The notes beneath the pieces are model-generated. The model was not told where the DNA came from, ran no database searches, and saw only the letters and a list, made by a program, of their open reading frames with translations. A DNA stretch of 64,000 nt from contig NZ_JANADO010000001.1 in NCBI RefSeq assembly GCF_024199845.1, positions 8,792,001 to 8,856,000 of the forward strand, written 5' to 3'. Below are positions 17,684 through 27,546 of the stretch, one piece after another. Position numbers and translations under genes: made by a program. Numbering within the stretch: position 1 is the first letter of the stretch; each line of letters opens with the position of its first letter. Source of the DNA: Bradyrhizobium sp. CCGB12. Lineage in GTDB: Bacteria; Pseudomonadota; Alphaproteobacteria; Rhizobiales; Xanthobacteraceae.

Positions 17684-20600
17684 TCACAAGTCTGCCAGCA
17701 ACTTGCGAGCTTCCACGAGATCGCGTGTTTCCAAGCCCTCGCTGAACCAGGTGTAGATCGGCACAAGAGCGTCGCGCGCCTCTCGCCGCATGCCGCGTGC
17801 CGCTTGAAGTCTGGCGCGCGCAACGCTTGCGCGAAGCTCGGGCAGCCTTGCTCCCTGGGCAGCGGCAATTTCAATCGCAGCCTCGAACTCCGCGTCCGCT
17901 TGATTTTCGGCCTCCTCCCCGGCTGCGAGCAACAGCAGTTCACCGCGCTCCCGGTGAAGTTCGACGGCGCACCAGCTCTCGAGACTTGCGTCCGCAAGTG
18001 CGACCGCTTCGTCGATGACCCGAAGCCCGGCCATGGCGTTTCCAGCCTTGCGACGAAGCGCGGCGAGCAAGCCGAGATGGTGCGGGATACGTAGCCCCGC
18101 ACTTGTACGCCGAAAATCCTCAAACCCCGTATCAAAGTCCGCAAGGCCTTCGTCAAGCCGGCCGGATTCTGCAATCGCCCAGGCGCGAACGAGGCTGGCC
18201 CATGCACCATAGTAGTCGAAGCCGTACTTGGCGCAGATGTCGCGTGACTCGACAGCGGCTTGCAGTGCGGCATTTGGCTCTCGCTGGAATTGATGAAGCA
18301 TCGCCAGATAGTTGAGCGCGAGCGCGATGCTGAATGGATGTGAAATCTCACGCGCCACGGCGAGCCCTTCCTCAGCAATCCTGAGGCTACGAACGGGATA
18401 GCCGAGATGCCAGTCGCAATGACTCATATAGGCACGGCAGAATACGCTCATATTAATTCCGTAAACCTCGGAGTAATAGCGGCCGCGGTATTCGCCGGCT
18501 TGTGCGCTTCTCTCGAGCCGGTCGCGCGAGAATTGAAACTGGCCAAGGTGGAACGAGAGCACTCCCGCAAGATGATCGGCTTCGGCCTGACGCACGGGAT
18601 CACCGCTTCGTTTGGCCAGCAACTCCGTCTCCTCCACGAGGCTTGTGACCTCGCGCAGGTTGGCGCGCACGTGATAGACGTGACCGAGCCCCTTCAATGC
18701 GGCGGAGAGGTCAGCCTCGCTCTGCAGCTCGCGGCTGAGCTCCTGCGCGCGCTGGAACGCCGCTTCCGCCTCGCGCGACGCAAATCCCTTCGTTGCAATC
18801 AACGGGCCGCCAAGCCCAAGTTGCAGGTCGAGCTCGAAGCGCGCGCGTGATGCGCCGAGGGGGAGTGTTCCGGCGCACTCGAGCCCTGATCTCAAATGGG
18901 CAATTGCCTCCATATTCGCCGATCGAGCGGCTGCGAGGCGACCAGCCCTCAGCCAGTATGGAATGGCCTTCTCTGCCAATCCGGCCTCGCCGAAGTGACG
19001 GGCGACGAGCTCCGGCTGCGCTTCGATAAGTTGCGGAAACAGCGCTTCGATCGACGTGGCAATCCGCGCGTGCAATTCCTGGCGGCGCCGTTTGAGCAGG
19101 CTTTCATAGGCGGCGTCGCGCACCAGGGCGTGCTTGAAGACATAGGTAGCGGCAGGTGCGAGCCCCCGCCGGAAAACGAGCTCTGCGGCCACCAGGCGGT
19201 CAAGCGCCGCGGCGAGCTCCACCTCTGGCATCGACACGACTGCAGCAAGCAGCTCGTGATCGAACTCGCGGCCGATGCAGGCTCCGATTTGGGCGACCTC
19301 CTTGACGGGAGCAAGGCGGTCAAGCCGCGCCATCAACGAATCGTGCAGCGTCGCTGGAATCGCCAAGGACGGGAATGCTCCGGCGAGCACGTAACGAGCG
19401 CCGGTGTAGCGGAGAATCCCGGCTTAAAGAACGGCCTTCGTGAGCTCCTCGGTGAAAAGCGGCACACCCTCGGTCCGCTCCAGTATCCGATCGAGAACCT
19501 CGGCGGGAAGCGCTTTACCTTCGGTGATCCGGTCGACGAGCACGACCACCTGCGCCTGTGGCAGGCGGTTCAGCATGAGCAACGTGACGTGCGGAAACCC
19601 GGTCCATGGCGGCGGGAGCTCCGGGCGGAATGTGGCGACGACCAGCACTGGCAAGTCCTGGAGACGATCCACGATCTGGTCGAACAGCTCGCGCGAGGTC
19701 GGATCGAGCCAGTGCGCGTCTTCAAGCACCATCATAACCGGGCCACAAGCGGCAAGACGATTGAGCCGGGCCAGGAATGTGCGGAACAGGAGCGCCTTCC
19801 TTTGCTGCGGCGACATCTCTGGCTGGGTGCTCGGTCTCTCAGTTGAGATGCCAAGCAGATCGGCAAGAAGCTGGATTGCATCGCTAGACAGCCCTTCGCC
19901 GTTTTCGCCAAGGACTAATTCGAGGCGCTTGAGCCGTGCTTCCGCGGCATCTTCAGGTGCGAACCGCGCCTCGCGCTCGAGCTGCGAGATGAAGGGAAAG
20001 AGCGGGCTGTTCAGGTGATGCGGCGAACAGGCATAGCTAACGAGCGCGATTTGCTCGGTCTGTAGCCGCTCGCGCATTGCGAGCACCAATCGTGATTTTC
20101 CAATTCCCGGCTCGCCAAAAAGCAAGACGACCTGTCCAGCCCCTCCTTCTGCAAGCCTCCACCGTGACAGCATCAGGTCGAGTTCCTCGCCGCGCCCGAC
20201 GAGTGGCGTGACGTGGGCGCCGTGCAGGGCCTCGAACCTGCTCTCTGCCCTGCCTTCGCCGATGGCCCGCCACGCTTGGACCGGTTCGACAAAGCCCTTG
20301 AGCTGAAGAGAACCGAGCTCAACTAATTCGAAGAGATCGCCGACCAGGCGGCGCGTGCTGTCGGCGATAACGACCGTACCGGGCTCCGCAATCTGTTGCA
20401 GACGGGCAGCGAGATTGGGTGTCTCCCCGGTGACCGTTTCCTCCTGCGCAACACCTTCCCCGAGCAGATCGCCGACCACGACAAGCCCGGTGGCGATGCC
20501 GACACGTGCCGCCAGCAGGCCCCCTGCGCCTGACGACATGCCGCTGACCGCTGTTGCGACGGCAAGTCCCGCCCTCACGGCTTGCTCCGCCGCATCTTCG

Positions 20601-21013
20601 CTTGCGCGCGGCCAGCCGAAATAGGCCTGCACCCCGTCTCCTAGAAACTTCGCGACGTGGCCCTCCAGTCGCGCAATCTCTCCCGCCACCGTATTCGAGT
20701 AGGCCCGCATGACCTCGCGCAGTTCCTCGGGATCGAGACGGCGGCTGAGGTCGGTCGATCCGACGAGGTCGACGAACATGAGCGTGAGCTGACGTCGCTC
20801 GACCGACGCAGGGGTCCGCGCCGCCGCCAGGTCCGCTGGCAGCAGGCCGATTGCATCGAGAATCTTCCGCCGATGGCCTACGGCCTGGACTCCAATCTCC
20901 TTGAGATCTTCAACCGTCAGGTGGGACAGGATCTCAAGGTCAATTCCGTTGTCGCGGAACGTCTGCTCATAGGACTGCAAGCCCAGGGTGCGCAGCCATT
21001 CTCCGATGTCCAA
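17684..21013 (-). pseudogene. SAM / cyclase / AAA ATPase / TPR paralogue split by one in-frame TAA
   Basis: TTG start at 21013 with GGAG eight bases upstream. The frame covers SAM (GEWLRTLGLQSYEQTF), cyclase (LMFVDLVGSTDLSRR, HVAKFLGDGVQAYFGWP) and AAA (Walker A FGEPGIGKSR). It stops at TAA (19424-19426) just after FTEELTKAVL. The same frame continues without any indel through ILRYTGARYVLAGAFPSLAI and a full TPR region to 17684. The neighbour reads FVEELTKSVVESGW at this point, so TAA most likely replaced GAA. Restored length is 1109 residues. A GTG at 19390 could restart translation. Possible outcomes are a two-piece protein, a fresh pseudogene, or a sequencing error. Confidence 0.85.
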
Positions 21014-21048
21014 CTTCGTCTCCGTTGCCCCTCAACTACGGTTTCTTG

Positions 21049-22491
21049 TCAGGCGGCCGGTCGCTGTGCGGCGGACGGCCTGACATTCTGGTTTAGCCGG
21101 AACAGGTTGCCGGGATCGTACTTGGCCTTCAGCGCCGCGAGACGAGCATAGTTCGGGCCGTAGGCGCCCGCCACGCGATCGATCTCGTCCTCCGGCATGA
21201 AGTTGACGTAAACGCCGCCGGTTGCGTGGGATGCTGTCTCAGCAAAGAGCTGACGCGCCCAGCTGATCGAACGTTGCTCATCCGCTGGGTCGCGCCATCG
21301 TGTGTGAACGTTCATGACGAACTTCGCATCGCGGTGAGGGAACACCGTGGCGTCGATGGCTACGCGGCTGATGGCACCGCCGAGCTGACCAATGAAAATC
21401 TCGCACTCCCCGGTTGGCAAGCTTGTCGTCTGACTTACCAGCGTGTCGAGGAGCCCGTCCTTCAGCTCAACGAAATTGTGCGACTTCCAGTAATTATAGG
21501 CGCCAGGCGTGAGGAGTGGGTCAAACGCAGTCTGCCACGCCGCGAAGGGCTGCATGCCGATCACGTCCGCGATCGGCTCTCCGAGCGCGCGCAACGGCTC
21601 CAATGCACGCTTGCCCTCGTTCTCATCTCCCGCATAACAGACGGCAAACGCGACGATCTCCTTGCCGTGAACCTCGGCAGGCAAGAACGGCAGCGGCGGC
21701 GCCTGCCTGAGCACCACCCACACTGTCAACTCATCGGGCGCCTTGGCGGCGACGTCACGATAGCCCGCGAGCAGCTCCTTCGCCCGGGCAAAGGGATGGA
21801 TGATGAGCCCGGCCAGAACCATTGGGCCAACGGGGTGCAGGCGGAACTCAAACGAGCTCACCACCCCGAAATTGGCTCCGCCTCCGCGCAGCGCCCAGAA
21901 CAGGTCGGTATTCTCGGCGATGCTTGCCCGGACGAGCTCACCTTCGGCCGTCACTACGTCGGCCGAGATCAGGTTGTCGGCGGCAAGCCCGAACTTGCGG
22001 CTAAGCCACCCGAAGCCGCCGCCCAGCGTCAATCCCGCAACACCGGTCGTCGAGTTGATCCCCAGCGGGGTAGCAAGGCGGAAAGCTTGCGCCTCCTTGT
22101 CGAAGTCGCCAAGGGTTGCCCCCGGGTCCACGCGCGCCGTGCGGTGAAATGCATCAACCCGGACGGAACGCATGAGCGAGAGATCGATCAAGAGCCCGCC
22201 GTCACAAACAGCATTGCCCGCAATGTTGTGGCCGCCACCGCGCACGGCCACCAAGAGGCCGTGCTCACGCGCAAACCGTACGGCACGAATGATGTCTGCG
22301 GCCCCTTTGCAGCGCACGACCGCGCCTGGACGGCGATCGATCATCGCATTCCAGATCGTACGTGCTTCATCGTAGCCCGGCTCCTCGGCCAGACAGACGT
22401 TACCCCGCAAGGTTTGGCGAAAGGCCTCAATTGCATCGCTTTCAAGCGTAATCGCCTCGCCCTGCAGCGAGGCCAGCCGAATCTGCGTCAT
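21049..22491 (-). CDS. FAD-binding oxidoreductase, berberine-bridge-enzyme-like
   Basis: A 480-residue FAD-linked oxidase: an N-terminal PCMH/FAD domain with RGGGHNIAGNA (the His that carries covalent FAD) and TGVAGLTLGGGFGWLSRKFG, and a C-terminal BBE segment PNYARLAALKAKYDPGNLFR. The Cys that makes the second FAD bond in bicovalent members is Thr/Val here, so flavin is probably bound through His only. I take the ATG at 22491, with GGAGGAG six bases upstream, rather than an extended frame. It lies 35 bp upstream of the split cyclase on the same strand. It likely oxidises an alcohol or sugar; substrate unknown. Confidence 0.88.
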   Translation of the reverse strand: MTQIRLASLQGEAITLESDAIEAFRQTLRGNVCLAEEPGYDEARTIWNAMIDRRPGAVVRCKGAADIIRAVRFAREHGLLVAVRGGGHNIAGNAVCDGGLLIDLSLMRSVRVDAFHRTARVDPGATLGDFDKEAQAFRLATPLGINSTTGVAGLTLGGGFGWLSRKFGLAADNLISADVVTAEGELVRASIAENTDLFWALRGGGANFGVVSSFEFRLHPVGPMVLAGLIIHPFARAKELLAGYRDVAAKAPDELTVWVVLRQAPPLPFLPAEVHGKEIVAFAVCYAGDENEGKRALEPLRALGEPIADVIGMQPFAAWQTAFDPLLTPGAYNYWKSHNFVELKDGLLDTLVSQTTSLPTGECEIFIGQLGGAISRVAIDATVFPHRDAKFVMNVHTRWRDPADEQRSISWARQLFAETASHATGGVYVNFMPEDEIDRVAGAYGPNYARLAALKAKYDPGNLFRLNQNVRPSAAQRPAA

Positions 22492-22984
22492 GGCATCTCC
22501 TCCGTGACTAGCGGTAGTATTTCGGCAGTCAGTTCTCATGCACTTGGACGGATCAGCGGAAAGGACGACCACGCCCACGGCTGTTGCAACCGACGTGGCG
22601 CGGAAGCACCCCGCTGCACGCCCGTTCGACATTGCGAACGGCAGATTTCCGTCTAGAGGTTAGTCTTCCGGCAAAACGAATGGTTCAGCGACAGAATGTC
22701 TCGCGGATGAGGAGCGCCTACAAGCCCGCTCGGCTTTCCGTCACCTGCAAACGAAACCAAGAAGATCCGGTCCCCAGAGGGAACTTCGGGGGTGGAGGAA
22801 AGGATGGAGGTCGAAGCCAACTCGCCGGCCGATGTCCGCTTTGCCGCCCAAAGCTGCCACTTCTCGCAAGTCGGTTCCTGGCCCTTAGTTGAACAAGGCT
22901 GAGGCTATTGTGATGTCGGCTCGGCGCTGGACCGGCCGCGGGGCCGTGCTTGCCTCGACCGCCGCTTGTGACCCTTAGCTGACC
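22492..22984. other. intergenic, nothing supported
   Basis: About 490 bases upstream of the FAD oxidase. Open frames here have no protein-like composition, and no RNA gene or strong repeat was seen. Confidence 0.4.
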
Positions 22985-23498
22985 TCAAGCGTTACCCTGC
23001 AGGAGGTCCCGAACCCTTTCGAGCCGCCTTACGGGATCGAGGGTCGCGAGCAGCGCCTGCTTATCCGAGATCGACAGCTTGATATGCGACGCAATCATAT
23101 CGGCAAGCCGGCCGGGATCGCGGGTCCATTCGAACGGCGGCCCGATTCGCGGCGGATCACCTTGCTTTGCTGCATCAACCTTTTTCCGAAATCATCAGGA
23201 TCAGGTCCGGCACATCCGGAGCAGGTTGTTCGTCGAGAACTTCGACATCGGCGACATAGCCGTCCACCTCACCTGCGAAGTCTTTGATCATGACGCGCCG
23301 ATGGATTTGGGTCAGCGCCTTCCATCTGCCGTCGGCCAGCTGGTCTAGGGTGAGGACGCTACCGAGAACACCGACGTCATAGATATCAGCAAGTCCGGGC
23401 TCGTCGACGTCGGAGCTTCTTTGGATCGCGACTATGATCTGCCGCTGCCAGCTAGACGTTTGTTGGTTGGAATTGCTACCTGAAATCATCGTCCACAT
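22985..23498 (-). pseudogene. Lon protease N-terminal (substrate-binding) domain remnant
   Basis: The first frame (23498 to 23175) contains RQIIVAIQRSSDVDEPGLAD and YDVGVLGSVLTLDQLADG, the LON-domain core. After the A5 run near 23188-23195 the sequence continues one frame over as GRLADMIASHIKLSISDKQ, then LLATLDPVRRLERVRDLLQG, ending at TGA (22985). These are classic Lon N-domain helices. The opening strands of the domain (LPLVVFPxxxLPL) are missing, and the AAA and protease domains are absent. It is therefore a truncated, frameshifted fragment. Confidence 0.75.
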
Positions 23499-23553
23499 CG
23501 CAGAACGTGCGATTGATCTCAGTTCATGCGGGACTCCAACAATGCGCGGGTTT

Positions 23554-23578
23554 GGAACGCCACATCACAAAGCCTGTT
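23554..23578 (+). promoter_or_regulatory. EcfG-type promoter upstream of the second phasin
   Basis: GGAAC, 16 bases, TGTT, ending 53 bp before the ATG at 23632. Confidence 0.65.
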
Positions 23579-23631
23579 GTCCGTTCAGAAATGACCGTTG
23601 TGGTCGCACCCCCATATTCTTGGAGCGTCAG

Positions 23632-24144
23632 ATGAGCAAACGCAAACCGGCACCAGCGTCAAAGCGCGCCCGCAATCCGAAAATGGCCGCGCGGGCCCAA
23701 CGGAACAAGCAGGCCATTGTTAGAAGCCCGAAAGAGAATCTTCTCCGCTCTGTTGCGGCAGTCTTGATTGAACCGCCTCCTAAGCTTCATGATGACCCTA
23801 GACACGAGGTTCCTATCATTGAGTCGCGGGTGGATGCCTTGCCAGATGACCTCAGTCAGAGAATGATTGATAGCGATCCAATGAAAGGCTTTGCTTTAGC
23901 CACGGCAAACATGCAGGCGTACCAAGCGAAGCTTCTTGAGATAGCCCAGGCCAACGTGCAATTTGCTTTTGATCTCGGCCTGAGACTTGCGACGATCGGG
24001 TCACCAACTGAATTCTTCGGTGTCATTACGGAGTTTACAAGCAGACGGGTCGATATGTACGGGCAGCATTCGAAAGAATTGGCGGCATATCCGTTCTGGC
24101 GCATCAAGCCGGCCCGAGAGCTCACGGCTCTGCCGGGACGATAA
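23632..24144 (+). CDS. phasin family protein (second)
   Basis: A 170-residue protein. A basic, Ala/Lys-rich N-terminus (SKRKPAPASKRARNPKMAAR) leads into an acidic linker. The phasin helix region follows: QAYQAKLLEIAQANVQFAFD, LATIGSPTEFFGVITEFT and RRVDMYGQHSKELAAYPFW. This layout fits phasin_2 proteins that bind polyhydroxyalkanoate granules; the basic N-terminus might contact DNA as in PhaM-like proteins (inference). The start is fixed by TTGGAGCG eight bases upstream, and an EcfG promoter precedes it, matching the first phasin at 9.0 kb. Confidence 0.8.
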   Translation: MSKRKPAPASKRARNPKMAARAQRNKQAIVRSPKENLLRSVAAVLIEPPPKLHDDPRHEVPIIESRVDALPDDLSQRMIDSDPMKGFALATANMQAYQAKLLEIAQANVQFAFDLGLRLATIGSPTEFFGVITEFTSRRVDMYGQHSKELAAYPFWRIKPARELTALPGR

Positions 24145-24320
24145 TTGCAAGCCGTACCCGCTGCGACAGACGATGGACGCAAACGCGGATCACGCGCGCG
24201 CCGATCACGGTCGCTTGCTTTCTGGGAGTTCGGCTCACCTCGAGGGAGCGGAAGCAGCAGCCCTTAGCGGGCTCGGTGCCGCCGATCCGAGGCCCCGCCA
24301 TCACGAAGTAGGTTGACACC

Positions 24321-25280
24321 ATGTCCACAACTGAAGCCGTGCTGCTGATCGTTCTGGCAGGACTTGTCGTTCTGATCCTCGGCAACATCGCGTTTCAGGT
24401 GACAGCGGAGCGAAAGAATCCGCCGATCGGCGTCTTTACCGATTGCGACGGAGTGCGCCTTCACTATATCGAACGCGGCGATGACGCCGCGCCTTGCGTG
24501 GTCCTGTTTCACGGGAACGGCACCATGATTCAGGATCTCGTCCTAAGCGGTTTGGTCGACCGCCTGGCCCACAACTATCGCGTCGTTTGCTTCGACCGGC
24601 CAGGGTTTGGCTACAGCGACCGGCCTCGCACGCGCATCTGGACGCCCACAACGCAAGCTTCCTTGTTCGCGAAGGCGCTTGATCAGCTTGGAGTGCGCAA
24701 TCCCGTGGTGCTCGGCCACTCCTGGGGAACGCTAGTGGCAATCGCGCTGGCGCTGCGAAGCGGTTATGCCGTGAGTGGGCTCGTGCTTGTGTCAGGCTAC
24801 TATTTTCCAACCTCTCGGATGGACTTTTGGCTCATGTCAGGTCCGGCACTGCCGCTGCTCGGGGATCTGATGCGCTACACTATCTCGCCGATCATAGCGT
24901 GGGCTATTGCGCCGAAGCTGATGCGCACGCTGTTCGCGCCGCGTGCCATTCCGCCGAAATTTAAGAATGAATTTCCGATCTCGTTGGCTCTCCGGCCCAA
25001 GCAGTTGAGGGCAGCCGCCGAGGAGAGCGCGTTCCTTATTCCAGCTGCCGCGCAATTGCAGCTTCAGTATCGGGGTATCCAGTGTCCCGTTAGGATCCTG
25101 CATGGAAAGGGTGACCGGCTCATCGAGGCCGACCAGTCGCGCCGCCTGCACGAGGCATTGCCCCGCTCCTTGCTACATCTGGTCGAGGATGCCGGTCACA
25201 TGGTTACCTATGCAGATTCGCCGGGAATAGCGGATGCCGTGGCGGCGCTGGCGCTCACCGCACCGCTGAGGACCGTATAA
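24321..25280 (+). CDS. alpha/beta hydrolase with N-terminal membrane anchor
   Basis: A 319-residue protein. Residues about 5-25 form a hydrophobic segment (AVLLIVLAGLVVLILGNIAF), probably a signal anchor placing the enzyme in the periplasm or on the membrane. The fold carries the HGN oxyanion turn, the nucleophile elbow GHSWGT, the acid in ILHGKGDRLIE and the catalytic His in DAGHMV. The family covers esterases, lipases and epoxide- or haloalkane-type hydrolases. It stands alone on its strand with no operon partner. Confidence 0.85.
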   Translation: MSTTEAVLLIVLAGLVVLILGNIAFQVTAERKNPPIGVFTDCDGVRLHYIERGDDAAPCVVLFHGNGTMIQDLVLSGLVDRLAHNYRVVCFDRPGFGYSDRPRTRIWTPTTQASLFAKALDQLGVRNPVVLGHSWGTLVAIALALRSGYAVSGLVLVSGYYFPTSRMDFWLMSGPALPLLGDLMRYTISPIIAWAIAPKLMRTLFAPRAIPPKFKNEFPISLALRPKQLRAAAEESAFLIPAAAQLQLQYRGIQCPVRILHGKGDRLIEADQSRRLHEALPRSLLHLVEDAGHMVTYADSPGIADAVAALALTAPLRTV

Positions 25281-25359
25281 CGTTTCTTGTTGCAAAGTGG
25301 GCGTCCGGAAGTAGCCCATCGCTTCCGTTGGCGTGGTGTAGCCGAATGTCGGTTCATCG

Positions 25360-26130
25360 GTATCTGCGTCAACTCGATAGCGCCGATCGACAGGAGCCTT
25401 CGGAAGCGATCAGCATCAAGACCACGAGGATCAAGGAAAAGATCACTCGATAGAAGCCGGAGATGAGCCGCCTGGAAGTGCTTGACGCCCAGATGCGCAA
25501 CACGCCGGATCAACAGATATCGCTCACCGATCCGGATGCCCGTTCGATGGCCACCAGCGGACGCGGATCGGGCGTCGTCGGCTACAATGTCCAGGTCGCC
25601 GTGGACACCGAACACCATCTGATCGTTACGCACGAGGTCATAAACGTCGGCAGTGACCGTGGGCAGCTTGCTCGGATGTCGAAGCAAGCCAAGGAAGTGC
25701 TCGAAGTGGACAAACTCGAGGCCGTAGCCGACCGTGGCTACTTCGATGGAGAGGAGATACTGGCCTGCGAAGAGGCTGGCGTCGCAGTCACCTTGCCAAG
25801 CCATGACGTCGGGCGCCAAGGCGGAGGGTCGGTTCGGCAAACAGGACTTCGCCTATCTGCCGGATGAGGACGTCTACCGCCTGCCCGTCCGGTCAGCTGC
25901 TGCCCTATCATTACACCAACCTCGAGCATGGGATGACGCTGCGCCGTTACTGGTCGACGGCGGCTTGCCGAGACTGCGCGATCAAGAGCCAATGTACGCC
26001 GTCCAAGGAGCGCCGCATCACGCGCTGGGAGCATGAGCATGTGGTCGAGGAGGTTCAGAGACGGCTCGATTCCAATCCCGACGCCATGCGGACGCCACGC
26101 GAGACGGTCGAGCATCCTTCGTATGTGTGA
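25360..26130 (+). mobile_element. IS1182-type transposase remnant, two frameshifts
   Basis: Three consecutive frames together read an IS1182-like DDE transposase. Frame one has SGRGSGVVGYNVQVAVDTEH, then LEAVADRGYFDGEEI. It shifts near 25810 to EGRFGKQDFAYLPDEDVY and again near 25885 to CPSGQLLPYHYTNLEHGMTL and a cysteine motif CRDCAIKSQC. The N-terminal third is missing, and the 3' end stops at RETVEHPSYV where another element's end begins. No terminal inverted repeats were found. The copy is dead. Confidence 0.8.
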
Positions 26131-26290
26131 ATAAGCTCGGAACTTTGACCCCCATCGGCTTCCAACGTTGACCCCATAGGTCATGGACATTCTGCTAATA
26201 GTTCAAGGGCTTCGTCAGTGTTGGCCGGGATCAACCTTCGGCGCCGATCGGGGGTCAAACCCTGCGCCGAATAACACACCGCGACAATCG
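26124..26290. mobile_element. IS21-like terminal repeats, remnant
   Basis: The stretch starts GTGTGAATAAGCTCGGAAC and carries repeats of the type TTTGACCCCCATCGGC, then GTTGACCCC, and on the other side GCCGATCGGGGGTCAAA. Multiple GGGGTCAA repeats in both orientations are typical of IS21-family ends, and no istA or istB lies between them. A 20-bp tail, AAACCCTGCGCCGAATAACA, recurs at about 32276-32295. Confidence 0.5.
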
Positions 26291-26602
26291 TCTCACCGAG
26301 GGCCATGGCGCGGCCCCGGCGACTACGCCTTTAAGCGTTATGTGCGGAAGCCGACTAAAAACGAAGGCCGCAGCGAAGTTGATCGCTGCGGCCCGCGCCG
26401 TGTCAAAAAAATCCCGGGTGAAAACGATTCAAGTGAAATATGCAGCCAGCCCCGGTCACCGTGATCGTATGACGCAGGGGAATGTTCCCGCCTCAACGTT
26501 TGTTAATTGGGTCTGCCGTTTCTGGGCAAGAGACGCCCGAGTAGGCGCACGCGCTCGTTCTGTCGGATGACCAGCATCCGATATCGGTTTCTTTCATTTT
26601 GG

Positions 26603-27015
26603 CCCGGCAAGCACGGCTCATTATTCCGGACATACCAAACACAGCCAAGTCGTGGACGGAACGGCCCCAAGCCCATCTCCGGGGCTGGTAGGGGACGAGC
26701 CGGGGCCGCCAGCGCGTGCAAACTCAACGCATGCGTCAGCAGCAATCTCGGCCGGGAAAATCTCCTCGTATGTACTAAATGACAAATATCGCGGATTAAA
26801 TTTCTGCGGCTCATGGAGAAGACGGCTCCGGCTGACTGCGGAGGTTTGAGCCAGAGCCGTCCCACCGACCCTTTCGGCCAGCCCGCCGTGAAGGGACGGC
26901 GACCAAGCAATCCCGTCCCGTTCGCGTCGTTCCTAGCTGCTGATGCACAAGTCTTCGCCTCTCGTGAGCCGCACATAGGTGCCGCTCTCATGGAGCTCCA
27001 GCCAGCCGCGCTCCG
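26603..27015. repeat. dispersed repeat, copy 2 (partner at 13341-13770)
   Basis: A near copy of 13341-13770 in the same orientation. It includes the inverted repeat GACGGCTC/GAGCCGTC at 26821-26828 and 26854-26861. It ends in copy C of the repeat-family small protein. Confidence 0.75.
26933..27015 (-). pseudogene. repeat-family small protein, copy C (3' fragment)
   Basis: Only the C-terminal segment ERGWLELHESGTYVRLTRG and EDLCISS up to TAG survives. Nothing of the N-terminal half lies upstream, where the 27051 gene ends instead. Confidence 0.55.
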
Positions 27016-27050
27016 CCGGCCGGTGCCGTTGATGTTGAGCTGGGGCTGCA

Positions 27051-27272
27051 TCAGGGCGTCTTCTGAGCGTGCTCGGCCTCGATGGCGCGGAGCAGGGCGG
27101 CAAGGCTGGGATATTCCACGCCATTGCGGGCGTAGCGGTTGACGTGCTCAACATAGCGGGCCGATCCGTCAGGCTTGCCGTGCCAGCTGAACAGCAGAAC
27201 GTCGCTGTTGTGCTGGCGCAGAACGTGGCCGGCGCCATTCCCGAAATACTTGCTCATGGCGTGGCGCTTCAT
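27051..27272 (-). CDS. small hypothetical protein
   Basis: Seventy-three residues: MKRHAMSKYFGNGAGHVLRQ, LLFSWHGKPDGSARYVEHVN, then a helical tail. The ATG at 27272 has GGAGG nine bases upstream and overlaps the stop of copy D as ATGA, implying coupled translation with that truncated gene. No family recognised. The ATGA coupling argues it was part of a two-gene unit with the repeat-family protein. Confidence 0.5.
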   Translation of the reverse strand: MKRHAMSKYFGNGAGHVLRQHNSDVLLFSWHGKPDGSARYVEHVNRYARNGVEYPSLAALLRAIEAEHAQKTP

Positions 27273-27501
27273 GGCCGCGCCTCCAGCTTCGCCAGCTCCG
27301 ACTCGTCCATTCCCGAAAAAGCATCCGGAACGCATTCTGAGGCGAGAGGATCCTCGCCGGCTGCGAGGAGCTTCACGTAAGTTCCGCTCTCGTGAAGCAT
27401 CAGCCAGCCCTTCTCGACCGCGTAGGCGATGCCGGCGCCGAACTCACTTCCGCTGCCCTTCAAGGTGTAGAGAAACGGCGCGTTGATTCTCTCAATGTAT
27501 A
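27269..27501 (-). pseudogene. repeat-family small protein, copy D (5'-truncated)
   Basis: The frame reads YIERINAPFLYTLKGSGSEF, then EKGWLMLHESGTYVKLLAAG and a tail absent from other copies. Similarity to copy B stops abruptly at 27501, 46 bp from the end of the manganese catalase gene. The first half of the protein, including the MKFTAER-type start, is missing. A TTG at 27463 could give a 64-residue product. Confidence 0.55.
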
Positions 27502-27546
27502 AAGGACAATCGGGTAGCAGAAGCCCCTCGAAAAGACGTGGCCAGG

